Below, in pieces: positions 15,757-22,764 of a DNA stretch of 32,028 nucleotides; position 1 is the first letter of the stretch; each line of letters opens with the position of its first letter. The stretch spans positions 1 to 32,028 of the forward strand of contig NZ_BCYU01000053.1 of the NCBI RefSeq assembly GCF_001598355.1. The letters are read 5' to 3'. The DNA is from Sphingomonas asaccharolytica NBRC 15499. GTDB taxonomy: Bacteria; Pseudomonadota; Alphaproteobacteria; Sphingomonadales; Sphingomonadaceae. The notes under the pieces are model-generated. The model made no database searches. It saw only the letters and a program-made list of their open reading frames with translations, and was not told the DNA's origin. Both the position numbers and the translations under genes were made by a program.

Positions 15757-16378
15757 GCGATCGATCGAGCGCGTGCTCGACGAGTACGGCGCCGCCACGA
15801 CCGGTTCGTTCGTCGAACGGTCCGAAGCGGTATCGAGCGAGAAGTTGCTCGGACCATTCGTCGATCTGTTTCCGCCGCCGCCCGCGCGCATCGTCGATAT
15901 CGCCGCGGGCACGGGTCGGGACGCGGCGTGGCTCAGCCAGCGGGGATATGAGGTGGCCGCGGTCGAACCTGTCGCAGCGCTGCGCGAGGTCGGGATGAAC
16001 CTTCACGGGGCGGCCCGGATCGACTGGTGCGATGGCACGCTGCCCGACCTTGCCATTTCGCCGGCACCGGCGCGCGGATTCGATGTCACCCTCCTATCCG
16101 CTGTATGGCAGCACCTCGACGATCGCGATCGCGCGCGATCGATGCGGAATATCGCAGATCTGACGGTGGCCGGGGGCCTGGTGCTGATCTCGCTTCGACA
16201 GGGGCCGAATGCGCCGAGCCAGACCCTGTATGAGGCATCGGTGCCCGCGACCGTCGATCTGGCGAGCGCGAACGGCTTGCAGTTGGAGCGCGAGGTGCGG
16301 ATCGAATCGATGCAGCAAGCAGATCGTGCGGCGGGCATTTATTGGACGTGGCTGGCATTTCGCCGATTGGCGCGCTAG
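15749..16378 (+). CDS. Class I SAM-dependent methyltransferase
   Basis: A 209-aa methyltransferase. Motif I IVDIAAGTGRDAAWL is followed by VAAVEPV (acidic ribose contact), DVTLLSAVWQHLDD (motif IV) and GGLVLISLRQGP (post-I strand). The Asp-Ile-Ala-Ala-Gly-Thr-Gly-Arg-Asp form is common in small uncharacterised bacterial methyltransferases. The ATG has GGGAG just upstream and overlaps the amidase gene by eight bases, so they are probably co-expressed. The stop is nine bases before the RNase P RNA, so the rnpB promoter probably lies in this gene or rnpB shares its transcript. The substrate is unknown. Confidence 0.87.
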   Translation: MSKRSIERVLDEYGAATTGSFVERSEAVSSEKLLGPFVDLFPPPPARIVDIAAGTGRDAAWLSQRGYEVAAVEPVAALREVGMNLHGAARIDWCDGTLPDLAISPAPARGFDVTLLSAVWQHLDDRDRARSMRNIADLTVAGGLVLISLRQGPNAPSQTLYEASVPATVDLASANGLQLEREVRIESMQQADRAAGIYWTWLAFRRLAR

Positions 16379-16387
16379 GCCGCGCCT

Positions 16388-16753
16388 GCCAGAGGGTCGG
16401 GCGGCCGCGTGGATGCTTGCATCCCCGAGGAAAGTCCGGGCTCCGCGGAACGACGGTGGCGGGTAACGCCCGCCGGGGGTGACCCCAGGGAAAGTGCCAC
16501 AGAGAGCAGACCGCCAACCCGGTTCGCCGGGAGGTAAGGGTGAAAGGGTGCGGCAAGAGCGCACCGCGCGGCTGGTGACAGCGGCGGCATGGCAAACCCC
16601 ACCGGGAGCAAGACCGAATAGGGGCGGCATATGGGTGTGTTCCCACCCGTCGCCCGGGTTGGTTGCTGGAGGCGGCGCGCAAGCGTCGTCCTAGAGGAAT
16701 GGTCGCCCATCCGCGCAAGCGGTGGACAGAACCCGGCTTACAGACCCTCTGGC
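16388..16753 (+). ncRNA. rnpB: RNase P catalytic RNA (bacterial class A)
   Basis: This ribozyme trims the 5' leader from tRNA precursors. The P1 stem is formed by GCCAGAGGGTC at 16388-16398 and GACCCTCTGGC at 16743-16753, which sets both ends. Conserved elements are present in order: GAGGAAAGTCCGGGCTCC near 16429-16446, the ACAGAGAGCAGACCGCC stretch near 16499-16516, GGTAAGGGTGAAAGGGTG near 16533-16550, the AAACCCCACCGGGAGCAAGA block near 16594-16613, AGAGGAATGGTCG near 16694-16706 and GGACAGAACCCGGCTTACAG near 16724-16743. The length of about 366 nt fits an alphaproteobacterial A-type RNA. Confidence 0.97.
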
Positions 16754-16762
16754 GCTCATGCG

Positions 16763-16788
16763 CGGCGATTAGCGGAAGCTAATCGCCG
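16763..16788 (+). terminator. Strong hairpin just after rnpB
   Basis: GGCGATTAGC (16764-16773) and GCTAATCGCC (16778-16787) pair perfectly across a GGAA loop, with one further C-G pair outside. It lies ten bases after the 3' end of RNase P RNA. There is no U-tract, so it may be a processing stop or a repeat element, not an intrinsic terminator. Confidence 0.5.
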
Positions 16789-16789
16789 A

Positions 16790-16860
16790 AGCGCGAAGCG
16801 CTCGCACGAGCGCGGCCGGCCCCGCACAGCGAGGACCGACGGCGTGCGATTTACTCGCAC
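16790..16860 (+). repeat. Cluster of further small hairpins after rnpB
   Basis: AGCGC-GAA-GCGCT (16790-16802), a short GCTCG-CA-CGAGC hairpin that overlaps it and ends near 16811, and GTGCGA (16844-16849) with TCGCAC (16855-16860) follow one another. With the hairpin at 16763-16788 they make a run of about 100 bases almost wholly made of inverted repeats between rnpB and the J-domain gene. Confidence 0.5.
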
Positions 16861-16944
16861 ACCGCTTCCTGCACTTTCCGTCAACGACTCAATTTCCAAC
16901 CCATGCCGGTGGCAATCCGCAGCGCGTCTGCCTATGTCGCGCAC

Positions 16945-17484
16945 ATGGCGCGTCCGACCCGATCCGATAACTGGGGCTTTCCCCGCTGGGGCAGCTACGG
17001 CTCGACGCGCGAGGCTACGCGGGTGCGGATGTGCGATCGCCATGGGTGCGATCAGCCAGGCAATTGCCCTGCGCCCAAATCGCCCAATAGCCCCGAGCGC
17101 TGGTATTTCTGTCAGGACCATGCCGCCGAGTATAATCGCGGCTGGAATTATTTTGAGGGCCTCACCGCAGAAGAAGCAGCAGAGCGCGAAGCGGCCGAGA
17201 CGCGCACGGCGAACGGTTATGCCGAGGCTCGACATTATGGATGGGGCGGATCGGGTGACGGCAGCCGATCGCGCGACGAAATGCGCGCGCTCGACGTGCT
17301 CGAACTCGACTCGGACGCCGATTTCGATGCCGTTCGCGCCGCATGGCGCAAGCTGGCCAAGGAATGGCACCCGGACGTGCGCCAGGGGGACGAGGAAGCG
17401 GCGAAGCGCTTCCAGGCGATCCAGGCTGCCTATGACGTCCTGCGTGCCGCCGAGGAAAACCGCGCGTGGCGGCCGACGAGCTAG
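16945..17484 (+). CDS. J-domain protein with N-terminal Cys cluster
   Basis: A 179-aa J-domain (DnaJ-type) co-chaperone, expected to stimulate the ATPase of an Hsp70. The J domain is at the C terminus (about 113-175), with Tyr/Trp-rich helix II AAWRKLAKEWHPDVR and the HPD triad at 142-144. The N-terminal half is different: Cys30, Cys35, Cys41 and Cys56 with His34 and His59 lie in CDRHGCDQPGNCPAP and YFCQDH, which suggests a small metal site. The start ATG at 16945 gives MARPTRSDNWGFPRW, the pattern I expect for relatives; an in-frame ATG at 16903 would add 14 residues. The stop overlaps the next gene by 19 bases. Confidence 0.85.
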   Translation: MARPTRSDNWGFPRWGSYGSTREATRVRMCDRHGCDQPGNCPAPKSPNSPERWYFCQDHAAEYNRGWNYFEGLTAEEAAEREAAETRTANGYAEARHYGWGGSGDGSRSRDEMRALDVLELDSDADFDAVRAAWRKLAKEWHPDVRQGDEEAAKRFQAIQAAYDVLRAAEENRAWRPTS

Positions 17485-17846
17485 TCAGCCCAGAACTGGG
17501 TGCGCTAGGTCGGGGGCTGGAGAGCCGCTGGTCGGGCGCGATCCTGGTCTGCTCGAAATGTTCGAAGAAGCTCGACGGCGGGTTCGGGCGCAAGGGCAGG
17601 ACCAGTCTGGGCAAGGCGCTGCGCAAGCGGTTCGGGCTCAAGAAGGGGCGCAAGTCGCCGGTTGGGTTGATCGAGGTCAAATGCCTGGGCGTCTGTCCCA
17701 AAGGCGCGGTGACGTTGGTCGATACCAGTCGTCCCGACACTTGGCGGCTGGTGCCTGCCGGCGCCGATATCGAAGCGATCGGCCGCGACCTGGGGCTCGA
17801 ACCTGGTGTTCAGGCGCCGCCGCGCCGGGCCATCACGGCGAAATAG
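17466..17846 (+). CDS. 2Fe-2S ferredoxin-like protein (thioredoxin-like fold)
   Basis: A 126-aa protein with a ferredoxin-type pattern: Cys29-x2-Cys32 in LVCSKCSKK, and Cys73-x3-Cys77 in VKCLGVCPKGAVTLVD, as in thioredoxin-like 2Fe-2S ferredoxins. The basic middle part GKALRKRFGLKKGRK is unusual and may bind nucleic acid or an acidic partner. The GTG start lies inside the 3' end of the J-domain gene, so the two are probably co-expressed. Its own 3' end overlaps the convergent glycosyltransferase by 37 bases. Confidence 0.82.
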   Translation: MAADELVSPELGALGRGLESRWSGAILVCSKCSKKLDGGFGRKGRTSLGKALRKRFGLKKGRKSPVGLIEVKCLGVCPKGAVTLVDTSRPDTWRLVPAGADIEAIGRDLGLEPGVQAPPRRAITAK

Positions 17847-18964
17847 GTCTGCAGCACCACTTCGTTGACCGGGCCCCAGACATAGGCCTGCGCCTTGGCA
17901 TGTCCCGATGCGCCCGCCGATGCGCGCAGCGAATCATCCTCGATCAAGCGCTGGATCGCGTCGGCATAAGCGTTGACGTCGCGCGGCGGGACCAGGAATC
18001 CGTTGACCCCGTCTTCGATCAGGTCGACTGCGCCGGTCGCGCGCGCGGCGACCACCGCAACGCCCGCCGCCATCGCTTCGGAGGTGACGTTACCGAAGGT
18101 CTCGGTAACGGAAGGATTGAAGAATACGTCCATCCCCGCCACCGCGCGGCCGAGATCGTCGCCGCTCTGAAAGCCGGCGAACACCGCGTCGGGCACGCGA
18201 TCGGCGAACCAGTCGCGCGCCGGGCCGTCGCCGACCACCAGCACCTTGTGACGGATGCCGCGCCGGCTAAGCTCGATCACCACGTCGGCGAAGATATCGA
18301 GCCCCTTTTCATGCACCAACCGGCCGAGGAAGCCGACCGCCACTTCGTCGTCGGCGATGCCGAGCGCGCGACGCCAGGCGAGGTCGCGGCGGCCAGGGTT
18401 GAAGCGGTCATGGTTGACCCCGCGCGACCAGATGCTGACCGGCGCCTTCACTCCCCACGACTTGATCAGGTCGGCGACCGAGTTCGACGGTACGACCACT
18501 TCGTCGAAGCGGTTGTAAAAGCGCGTCATCATCTTGATCAGCAGCGGCTCCAAAAAGCCGATATGATAGTATCGCGGATAGGTTTCGAACCGCGTGTGGA
18601 AAGAGGCGACCGAGGCGATGTTGTGCCGTCGCGCCCAGGTCACCGCGCGATGGCCGAGGATTTCGGGCGCCGAGACATGAACGAGGTTGGGGGCGAACGC
18701 CTCCAGGTCGTCGCGCACCTTTTTCGGTAAGCCGCGTGCCAATTTATACTCCGCGCGACCGGCTGGCATCGGGATCGCCGGCACGCTCACCAGGTCGCCG
18801 GTCGGTGGAAAGGCGGGCTCGTCGACGGTCGGCGAATAAACGCGCACTTGCACCCCGCGATCGAGCAAATGCCCGACCAGCAGATTGAGCGCCTGATTGG
18901 CGCCGTCCCGCGTGTAATTGTAGTTACCGCTGAACAGCGCGACACGAAGATCGCCTGGTTGCAT
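17810..18964 (-). CDS. GT4-family glycosyltransferase
   Basis: A 384-aa retaining glycosyltransferase with the GT-B fold. The N-terminal Rossmann domain starts RVALFSGNYNYTRDGANQALNLL with the donor/acceptor glycine region; SIWSRGVNHDRFNP is the interdomain segment; the C-terminal domain has VGFLGRLVHEKGLDIF, the VVGDGPARDWF block and the E-x7-E-like NPSVTETFGNVTSEAMAAGV motif. Closest in style are mannosyl- or sulfoquinovosyl-type transferases acting on membrane lipids, but the acceptor is unknown. No membrane segment is obvious. It is divergent from the GST gene with 70 bases between starts. Confidence 0.9.
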   Translation of the reverse strand: MQPGDLRVALFSGNYNYTRDGANQALNLLVGHLLDRGVQVRVYSPTVDEPAFPPTGDLVSVPAIPMPAGRAEYKLARGLPKKVRDDLEAFAPNLVHVSAPEILGHRAVTWARRHNIASVASFHTRFETYPRYYHIGFLEPLLIKMMTRFYNRFDEVVVPSNSVADLIKSWGVKAPVSIWSRGVNHDRFNPGRRDLAWRRALGIADDEVAVGFLGRLVHEKGLDIFADVVIELSRRGIRHKVLVVGDGPARDWFADRVPDAVFAGFQSGDDLGRAVAGMDVFFNPSVTETFGNVTSEAMAAGVAVVAARATGAVDLIEDGVNGFLVPPRDVNAYADAIQRLIEDDSLRASAGASGHAKAQAYVWGPVNEVVLQTYFAVMARRGGA

Positions 18965-19022
18965 CCTTCGCCCATAGCGGTGCGCGGGCGACTTGCCTAT
19001 CTACTCGCCAATCGTCAGTTCC

Positions 19023-19028
19023 AGGAGG
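19023..19028 (+). promoter_or_regulatory. Ribosome-binding site deciding the GST start
   Basis: AGGAGG lies six bases before the GTG at 19035. It decides that start over the longer in-frame option, which has no Shine-Dalgarno. Confidence 0.8.
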
Positions 19029-19034
19029 TGCCGC

Positions 19035-19742
19035 GTGCCCGATCTTTCGTCCTTCCCGATCACCAGGAAATGGCCCGCGGCCGATCCGAACGTCCTCCAA
19101 TATTACGGTCTGCCGACGCCCAACGGGGTCAAGGTCACGATCATGCTTGAGGAAATCGGCCTGCCTTATGAGGCGCATCTGGTCGATTTCGCGACCGACG
19201 ATCAGAAGTCGGCCGAGTTCGAAAGCCTCAATCCCAATGGCAAGATCCCCGCGATCATCGATCCCGATGGTCCCGGCGGCAAGCCGATGGGATTGTTCGA
19301 AACTGGCGCGATCCTGCTCTATCTCGCCGACAAGACCGGCAAGTTCATCCCCGCCGATCCTGCCCAGCGCTGGGAAACGATCGCTTGGCTGATGTGGCAG
19401 ATGGGCGGCGTCGGCCCGATGTTTGGCCAGCTCGGCTTCTTCAACAAATTCGCCGGCAAAGACTATGAGGATAAGCGCCCGCGCGACCGCTACGTGGCGG
19501 AAAGCAAGCGGCTGCTCGGCGTGCTCGACGGACGGCTGGATGGCCGCACCTGGATCATGGGAGACGAGTATACGATCGCGGACATCGCGACCTTGGGTTG
19601 GGTGCGGAACCTGATCGGCTTCTACGAAGCGCGCGACCTCGTCGAGTTCGACACGTTCAAGAATGTCGCTGGGTGGCTGGAGCGCGGGCTGGCGCGCCCG
19701 GCAGTGCAGAAGGGGCTGACGATACCGGCGCGGATCGGCTGA
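19035..19742 (+). CDS. Glutathione S-transferase, Nu/YghU-like
   Basis: A 235-aa GST of the YghU/Ure2p-like (Nu) group, which usually shows glutathione-dependent disulfide or peroxide activity. The thioredoxin-like N-terminal domain (about 16-102) includes YYGLPTPNGVKVTIMLEEIGLPYEAH, NPNGKIPAIIDPDG and the FETGAILLYLADKTGKFIP block. The all-helical C-terminal domain follows, with WLMWQMGGVGPMFGQLGFF and the GDEYTIADIATLGWVRN motif. No Ser or Tyr at the classical position is needed in this class. The 3' end overlaps the convergent STAS-like gene by 86 bases. Confidence 0.93.
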   Translation: MPDLSSFPITRKWPAADPNVLQYYGLPTPNGVKVTIMLEEIGLPYEAHLVDFATDDQKSAEFESLNPNGKIPAIIDPDGPGGKPMGLFETGAILLYLADKTGKFIPADPAQRWETIAWLMWQMGGVGPMFGQLGFFNKFAGKDYEDKRPRDRYVAESKRLLGVLDGRLDGRTWIMGDEYTIADIATLGWVRNLIGFYEARDLVEFDTFKNVAGWLERGLARPAVQKGLTIPARIG

Positions 19743-20109
19743 AGGAATCGGCCCGCATCAGCCAGGCCCGCGCCTCTACTTCCGTAGCGGCGATCTGCGC
19801 ATTCTCTCGGACGCGCAGGATTCGTTGGGTTTGAAGGAGTGTGAGGGAAGGCCCGCGCACCACCGCGACGCGAGCGGCGCTAAGCCGCGTGGCGGCGACG
19901 GCGGCCTGAAACGCAGCTATGACTTCTTGCGATTGGATGACGCAGCCGCTGGCATCGACGAGCAACAGATACTCACCGGAGCGGTAACCGAGCGCGACCA
20001 CGGCCGATTGTTCCTGGTGAAGCAGGCGTTCGACTTCCTCTACCGTCAGCAAGCCGGACAGGCGGATAGTGATGAGTTTGCATTCCGGGTCTATTTCAAT
20101 TGCGAACAT
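19657..20109 (-). CDS. STAS/SpoIIAA-like small protein
   Basis: A 150-aa protein that I do not recognise precisely. Residues 1 to about 118 (MFAIEIDPECKLITIRLSGLLTVEEVERLL, then LLLVDASGCV, IAAFQAAV, ARVAVVRGPSLT) have the alternating strand and helix pattern of STAS or SpoIIAA-like proteins, some of which act in anti-sigma systems or lipid binding. The C-terminal 30 residues are Ser/Ala/Pro-rich and encoded opposite the end of the GST gene. The start at 20109 is set by AGGAGGT at 20113-20119; an in-frame upstream start at 20157 lacks this support. It lies alone, divergent from radA. Confidence 0.6.
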   Translation of the reverse strand: MFAIEIDPECKLITIRLSGLLTVEEVERLLHQEQSAVVALGYRSGEYLLLVDASGCVIQSQEVIAAFQAAVAATRLSAARVAVVRGPSLTLLQTQRILRVRENAQIAATEVEARAWLMRADSFSRSAPVSSAPSALPGAPARAPATQRHS

Positions 20110-20112
20110 CGG

Positions 20113-20119
20113 ACCTCCT
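20113..20119 (-). promoter_or_regulatory. Ribosome-binding site of the STAS-like gene
   Basis: On the minus strand AGGAGGT lies three bases before the ATG at 20109, an unusually complete site with short spacing. It chooses this start over the longer frame. Confidence 0.75.
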
Positions 20120-20234
20120 GCCGGTGGTTTGACAGCGTTGCCTTTCGCGCAAGGCAATCATGGCCTCCGTCGATCTACGTAAGATGCGAATTTGAATGTT
20201 CCCCAATCGTTCTCATTCTGCTAGTCCCGCGACG

Positions 20235-21605
20235 ATGGCCAAACCCCAGAAGCGTTACGTCTGTCAGGCTTGCGGATCGGTCGCGACCCGGTGGCAGGGG
20301 CAGTGCGTCGATTGCAGCGAATGGAACACCTTGGTCGAGGAGGTCGGTGGCAACGTCACGCCGTTCCAGGCCAAGCATAATCTGCAATCGGGCGGACGCG
20401 CGATCGCGCTGATCGGGCTCGACGCCGAAGTGACGCTGCCCGATCGCCTGGTGACGGGGATCGCCGAACTCGATCGCGCGCTGGGTGGCGGGTTCGTCGA
20501 AGGATCGGCGACCTTGATCGGCGGCGATCCCGGGATCGGGAAGTCGACGCTCCTGCTTCAGGCAGCGTCCTGTCTGGCGCGGCGGGGCGAGCGCGTCGTC
20601 TATGTGTCGGGCGAGGAAGCAGCCGACCAGGTGCGGTTGCGAGCGAGGCGCCTCGGCCTGGGCGACGCTCCGGTCGAACTGGGCGCCGCAACGTCTACTC
20701 GCGATATCCTGACGACGTTGGGGCAGGGGCCGCGGCCGGCATTGCTGGTGATCGATTCGATCCAGACGATGCATTCGGACCTGATCGAGGGCGCGCCGGG
20801 TACGGTCAGCCAGGTGCGCGCATCGGCGCAGGAACTGATCCGCTTCGCCAAGGAGCGTGGCAGCGCGGTAGTGCTGGTCGGGCATGTCACCAAGGACGGC
20901 AGCATCGCCGGCCCGCGCGTGCTCGAACATATGGTCGATACCGTGCTGAGCTTCGAGGGCGAGCGCAGCCACCAATATCGCATCCTGCGCGCGATCAAGA
21001 ATCGTTTCGGGGGGACGGACGAGATCGGCGTGTTCTCGATGGAGACGTCCGGCCTGAACGAAGTCGCCAACCCGTCGGCCTTGTTCCTGACGCATCGCGA
21101 GGACGGAATGACCGGCGCGACGGTCTTCCCGGCACTGGAGGGCACGCGGCCGGTTCTGGTCGAGATTCAGGCGCTGGTTGTCCGGCTCGCCTCGGGCGCG
21201 ACGCCGCGGCGCGCGGTCGTTGGATGGGATTCGGGCCGGCTGGCGATGATCCTCGCGGTGCTCGAGGCGCGGTGCGGGCTGAGTTTCTCGACGTGCGAAG
21301 TCTATCTCAACATCGCCGGCGGTTATCGCGTGCAGGATCCGGCGGCAGACCTTGCCGTCGCGGCGGCGTTGATCTCCGCCCTGAGCGAGCGCCCGGTGCC
21401 GGCCGATGCGGTCGCGTTCGGGGAGATCGCGCTGTCGGGCGAAGTCCGTCCGGTCGCGCACGCGCCGCTTCGGATGAAGGAGGCGGCCAAGCTGGGGTTC
21501 GACCGCGCGCTGGGGCCCGCGTCGACCAAGAGCGAGAGCGGAATCAAGATCAGTGGTTTCCGCACGCTCGGTCAACTCGTTGACCATATGCTGGGCCGGG
21601 GCTAG
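20235..21605 (+). CDS. radA: DNA repair protein RadA
   Basis: A 456-aa RadA, a hexameric RecA-like helicase that promotes branch migration in recombination. The C4 zinc finger has Cys10, Cys13, Cys24 and Cys27. Walker A GGDPGIGKST is at 96-105, the LLVIDSIQTM Walker B follows, and the RadA-specific KNRFG motif is present. The C-terminal Lon-like domain (about 285-450) includes EVYLNIAGGYRVQDPAADLAVA and FGEIALSGEVRPV. I chose the ATG at 20235 because it starts MAKPQKRYVCQACG, as in relatives; the frame also opens upstream at 20196. Confidence 0.96.
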   Translation: MAKPQKRYVCQACGSVATRWQGQCVDCSEWNTLVEEVGGNVTPFQAKHNLQSGGRAIALIGLDAEVTLPDRLVTGIAELDRALGGGFVEGSATLIGGDPGIGKSTLLLQAASCLARRGERVVYVSGEEAADQVRLRARRLGLGDAPVELGAATSTRDILTTLGQGPRPALLVIDSIQTMHSDLIEGAPGTVSQVRASAQELIRFAKERGSAVVLVGHVTKDGSIAGPRVLEHMVDTVLSFEGERSHQYRILRAIKNRFGGTDEIGVFSMETSGLNEVANPSALFLTHREDGMTGATVFPALEGTRPVLVEIQALVVRLASGATPRRAVVGWDSGRLAMILAVLEARCGLSFSTCEVYLNIAGGYRVQDPAADLAVAAALISALSERPVPADAVAFGEIALSGEVRPVAHAPLRMKEAAKLGFDRALGPASTKSESGIKISGFRTLGQLVDHMLGRG

Positions 21606-21619
21606 CTGTCGGGCCGGGT

Positions 21620-22261
21620 ATGGGGCTGACCGGATTAGATATCGCCGTCCTTCTGGGCGTTGGCGCGGCCGCGGTGCTCGGCTGGTGGCGCGGGTTCGTG
21701 ACCGAAGTGCTGTCGCTGCTTGCCTGGGTGCTGGTGGTGTTCGCGCTGAAGGCGCTGCACACGCCCGTGACCGCGGCGCTGACCGGGATCGTCGGGACGA
21801 GCTCGGGGGCCGCGATCCTCGCTTTCGCGCTGATCGCGGGCATCGCCTATTTCGGCGGGCGGATGCTGGCGCGGGCGATGGGCCGGCGGACCAAGCAATC
21901 GATCCTGGGGCCGCTCGATCGGGCGATGGGATTCGGGTTCGGCGCGCTCAAGGGACTGATTCTCGCCAGTCTTGGCTTTCTGTTGCTGGTGTTGGTCTAT
22001 GATACGATCGACGGCGGGCCGAAACAGCGCCCGGCTTGGCTGACCAAGTCTCGCACTTATCCGTTGCTCAACGCGACCAGTGCCTTCGTCGCCGATTTCG
22101 TCGCCAAGCGCCGCAAGGGGCAGTCGATCTTCAGCAGCGATAATGCCAGCGACGTCGCAACTAATGCCGATGATGCCGCAGATTCCGCCAATGCAAACGA
22201 TGCTCCGGTCAGCAGCAAGACTAATAAAGCTGCACCACATCGTGCACGTCCTACGCGCTAA
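21620..22261 (+). CDS. cvpA: CvpA family membrane protein
   Basis: A 213-aa inner-membrane protein of the CvpA family, which in other bacteria affects colicin V production and envelope homeostasis. Four hydrophobic segments lie at about 5-22, 30-46, 63-80 and 107-127, and the family signature GWWRGFVTEVLSLLAWVL is at about 21-38. The hydrophilic C-terminal tail is Asn/Asp/Ala-rich. It begins 14 bases after radA, so they probably share a transcript. In some genomes cvpA is next to purF; here it is not. Confidence 0.92.
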   Translation: MGLTGLDIAVLLGVGAAAVLGWWRGFVTEVLSLLAWVLVVFALKALHTPVTAALTGIVGTSSGAAILAFALIAGIAYFGGRMLARAMGRRTKQSILGPLDRAMGFGFGALKGLILASLGFLLLVLVYDTIDGGPKQRPAWLTKSRTYPLLNATSAFVADFVAKRRKGQSIFSSDNASDVATNADDAADSANANDAPVSSKTNKAAPHRARPTR

Positions 22262-22314
22262 TCCTGCGTGCTAATTCGCCCGAAGGGGTCGCGCTTTTCG
22301 TTACGCTCGCCTAC

Positions 22315-22764
22315 ATGGCGGACAGGATGAACGCGCCCCTCTACAACACCGAAATCCTGCGGCTCGCGGCGTCGATTCCGCATCATCATCGCCTCGCCGC
22401 GCCGATGGGATCGAGCGAGAAGCGCTCGCCGATTTGCGGTAGCCGGGTGACGGTCGACGTCAATCTGGCCGATGGCCGCGTCAGCGAAGTCGGGATGCTT
22501 GTGCGTGCCTGCGCGTTGGGCCAGGCATCGTCCTCGCTGCTCGCCGCCAATATCCTGGGCAAGACCCCGGGCGAACTCGCGACCGCGCGCGACGAACTTA
22601 CAGCCTGGCTGGCGGGCGAAGGGCGGGCGCCGAACTGGCCCGATCTCGACATCTTCATTCCCGCGCTGACAGTCACCGCACGCCATCCCTCGATTCGACT
22701 GGCGTTCGAAGCCGCGGCGGAGGCAGCGGCGACCGCCGCTTCGACCACCGGAAACGACTCCTGA
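22315..22764 (+). CDS. Iron-sulfur scaffold (IscU/NifU-like), one Cys missing
   Basis: A 149-aa protein of the IscU/SufU/NifU-N fold, on which [Fe-S] clusters are built. The scaffold cysteines Cys41 (PICGSRV) and Cys66 (VRACALGQASSSLL) are visible. The third cluster ligand, normally a Cys near the C-terminal helix, is replaced: the region reads ARHPSIRLAFEAAAEA. This type of divergent scaffold is seen in alphaproteobacteria, and function as a canonical scaffold is uncertain. The ATG at 22327 is an alternative start; neither has a clear Shine-Dalgarno. The stop shares a base with the antiporter start (TGATG), so they are translationally coupled. Confidence 0.82.
   Translation: MADRMNAPLYNTEILRLAASIPHHHRLAAPMGSSEKRSPICGSRVTVDVNLADGRVSEVGMLVRACALGQASSSLLAANILGKTPGELATARDELTAWLAGEGRAPNWPDLDIFIPALTVTARHPSIRLAFEAAAEAAATAASTTGNDS

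Noticed and set aside
16631..18730. 699-codon plus-strand frame through rnpB and across three genes
   Set aside because: It passes through RNase P RNA and overlaps a J-domain gene, a ferredoxin-like gene and a glycosyltransferase, all with clear motifs in other frames.
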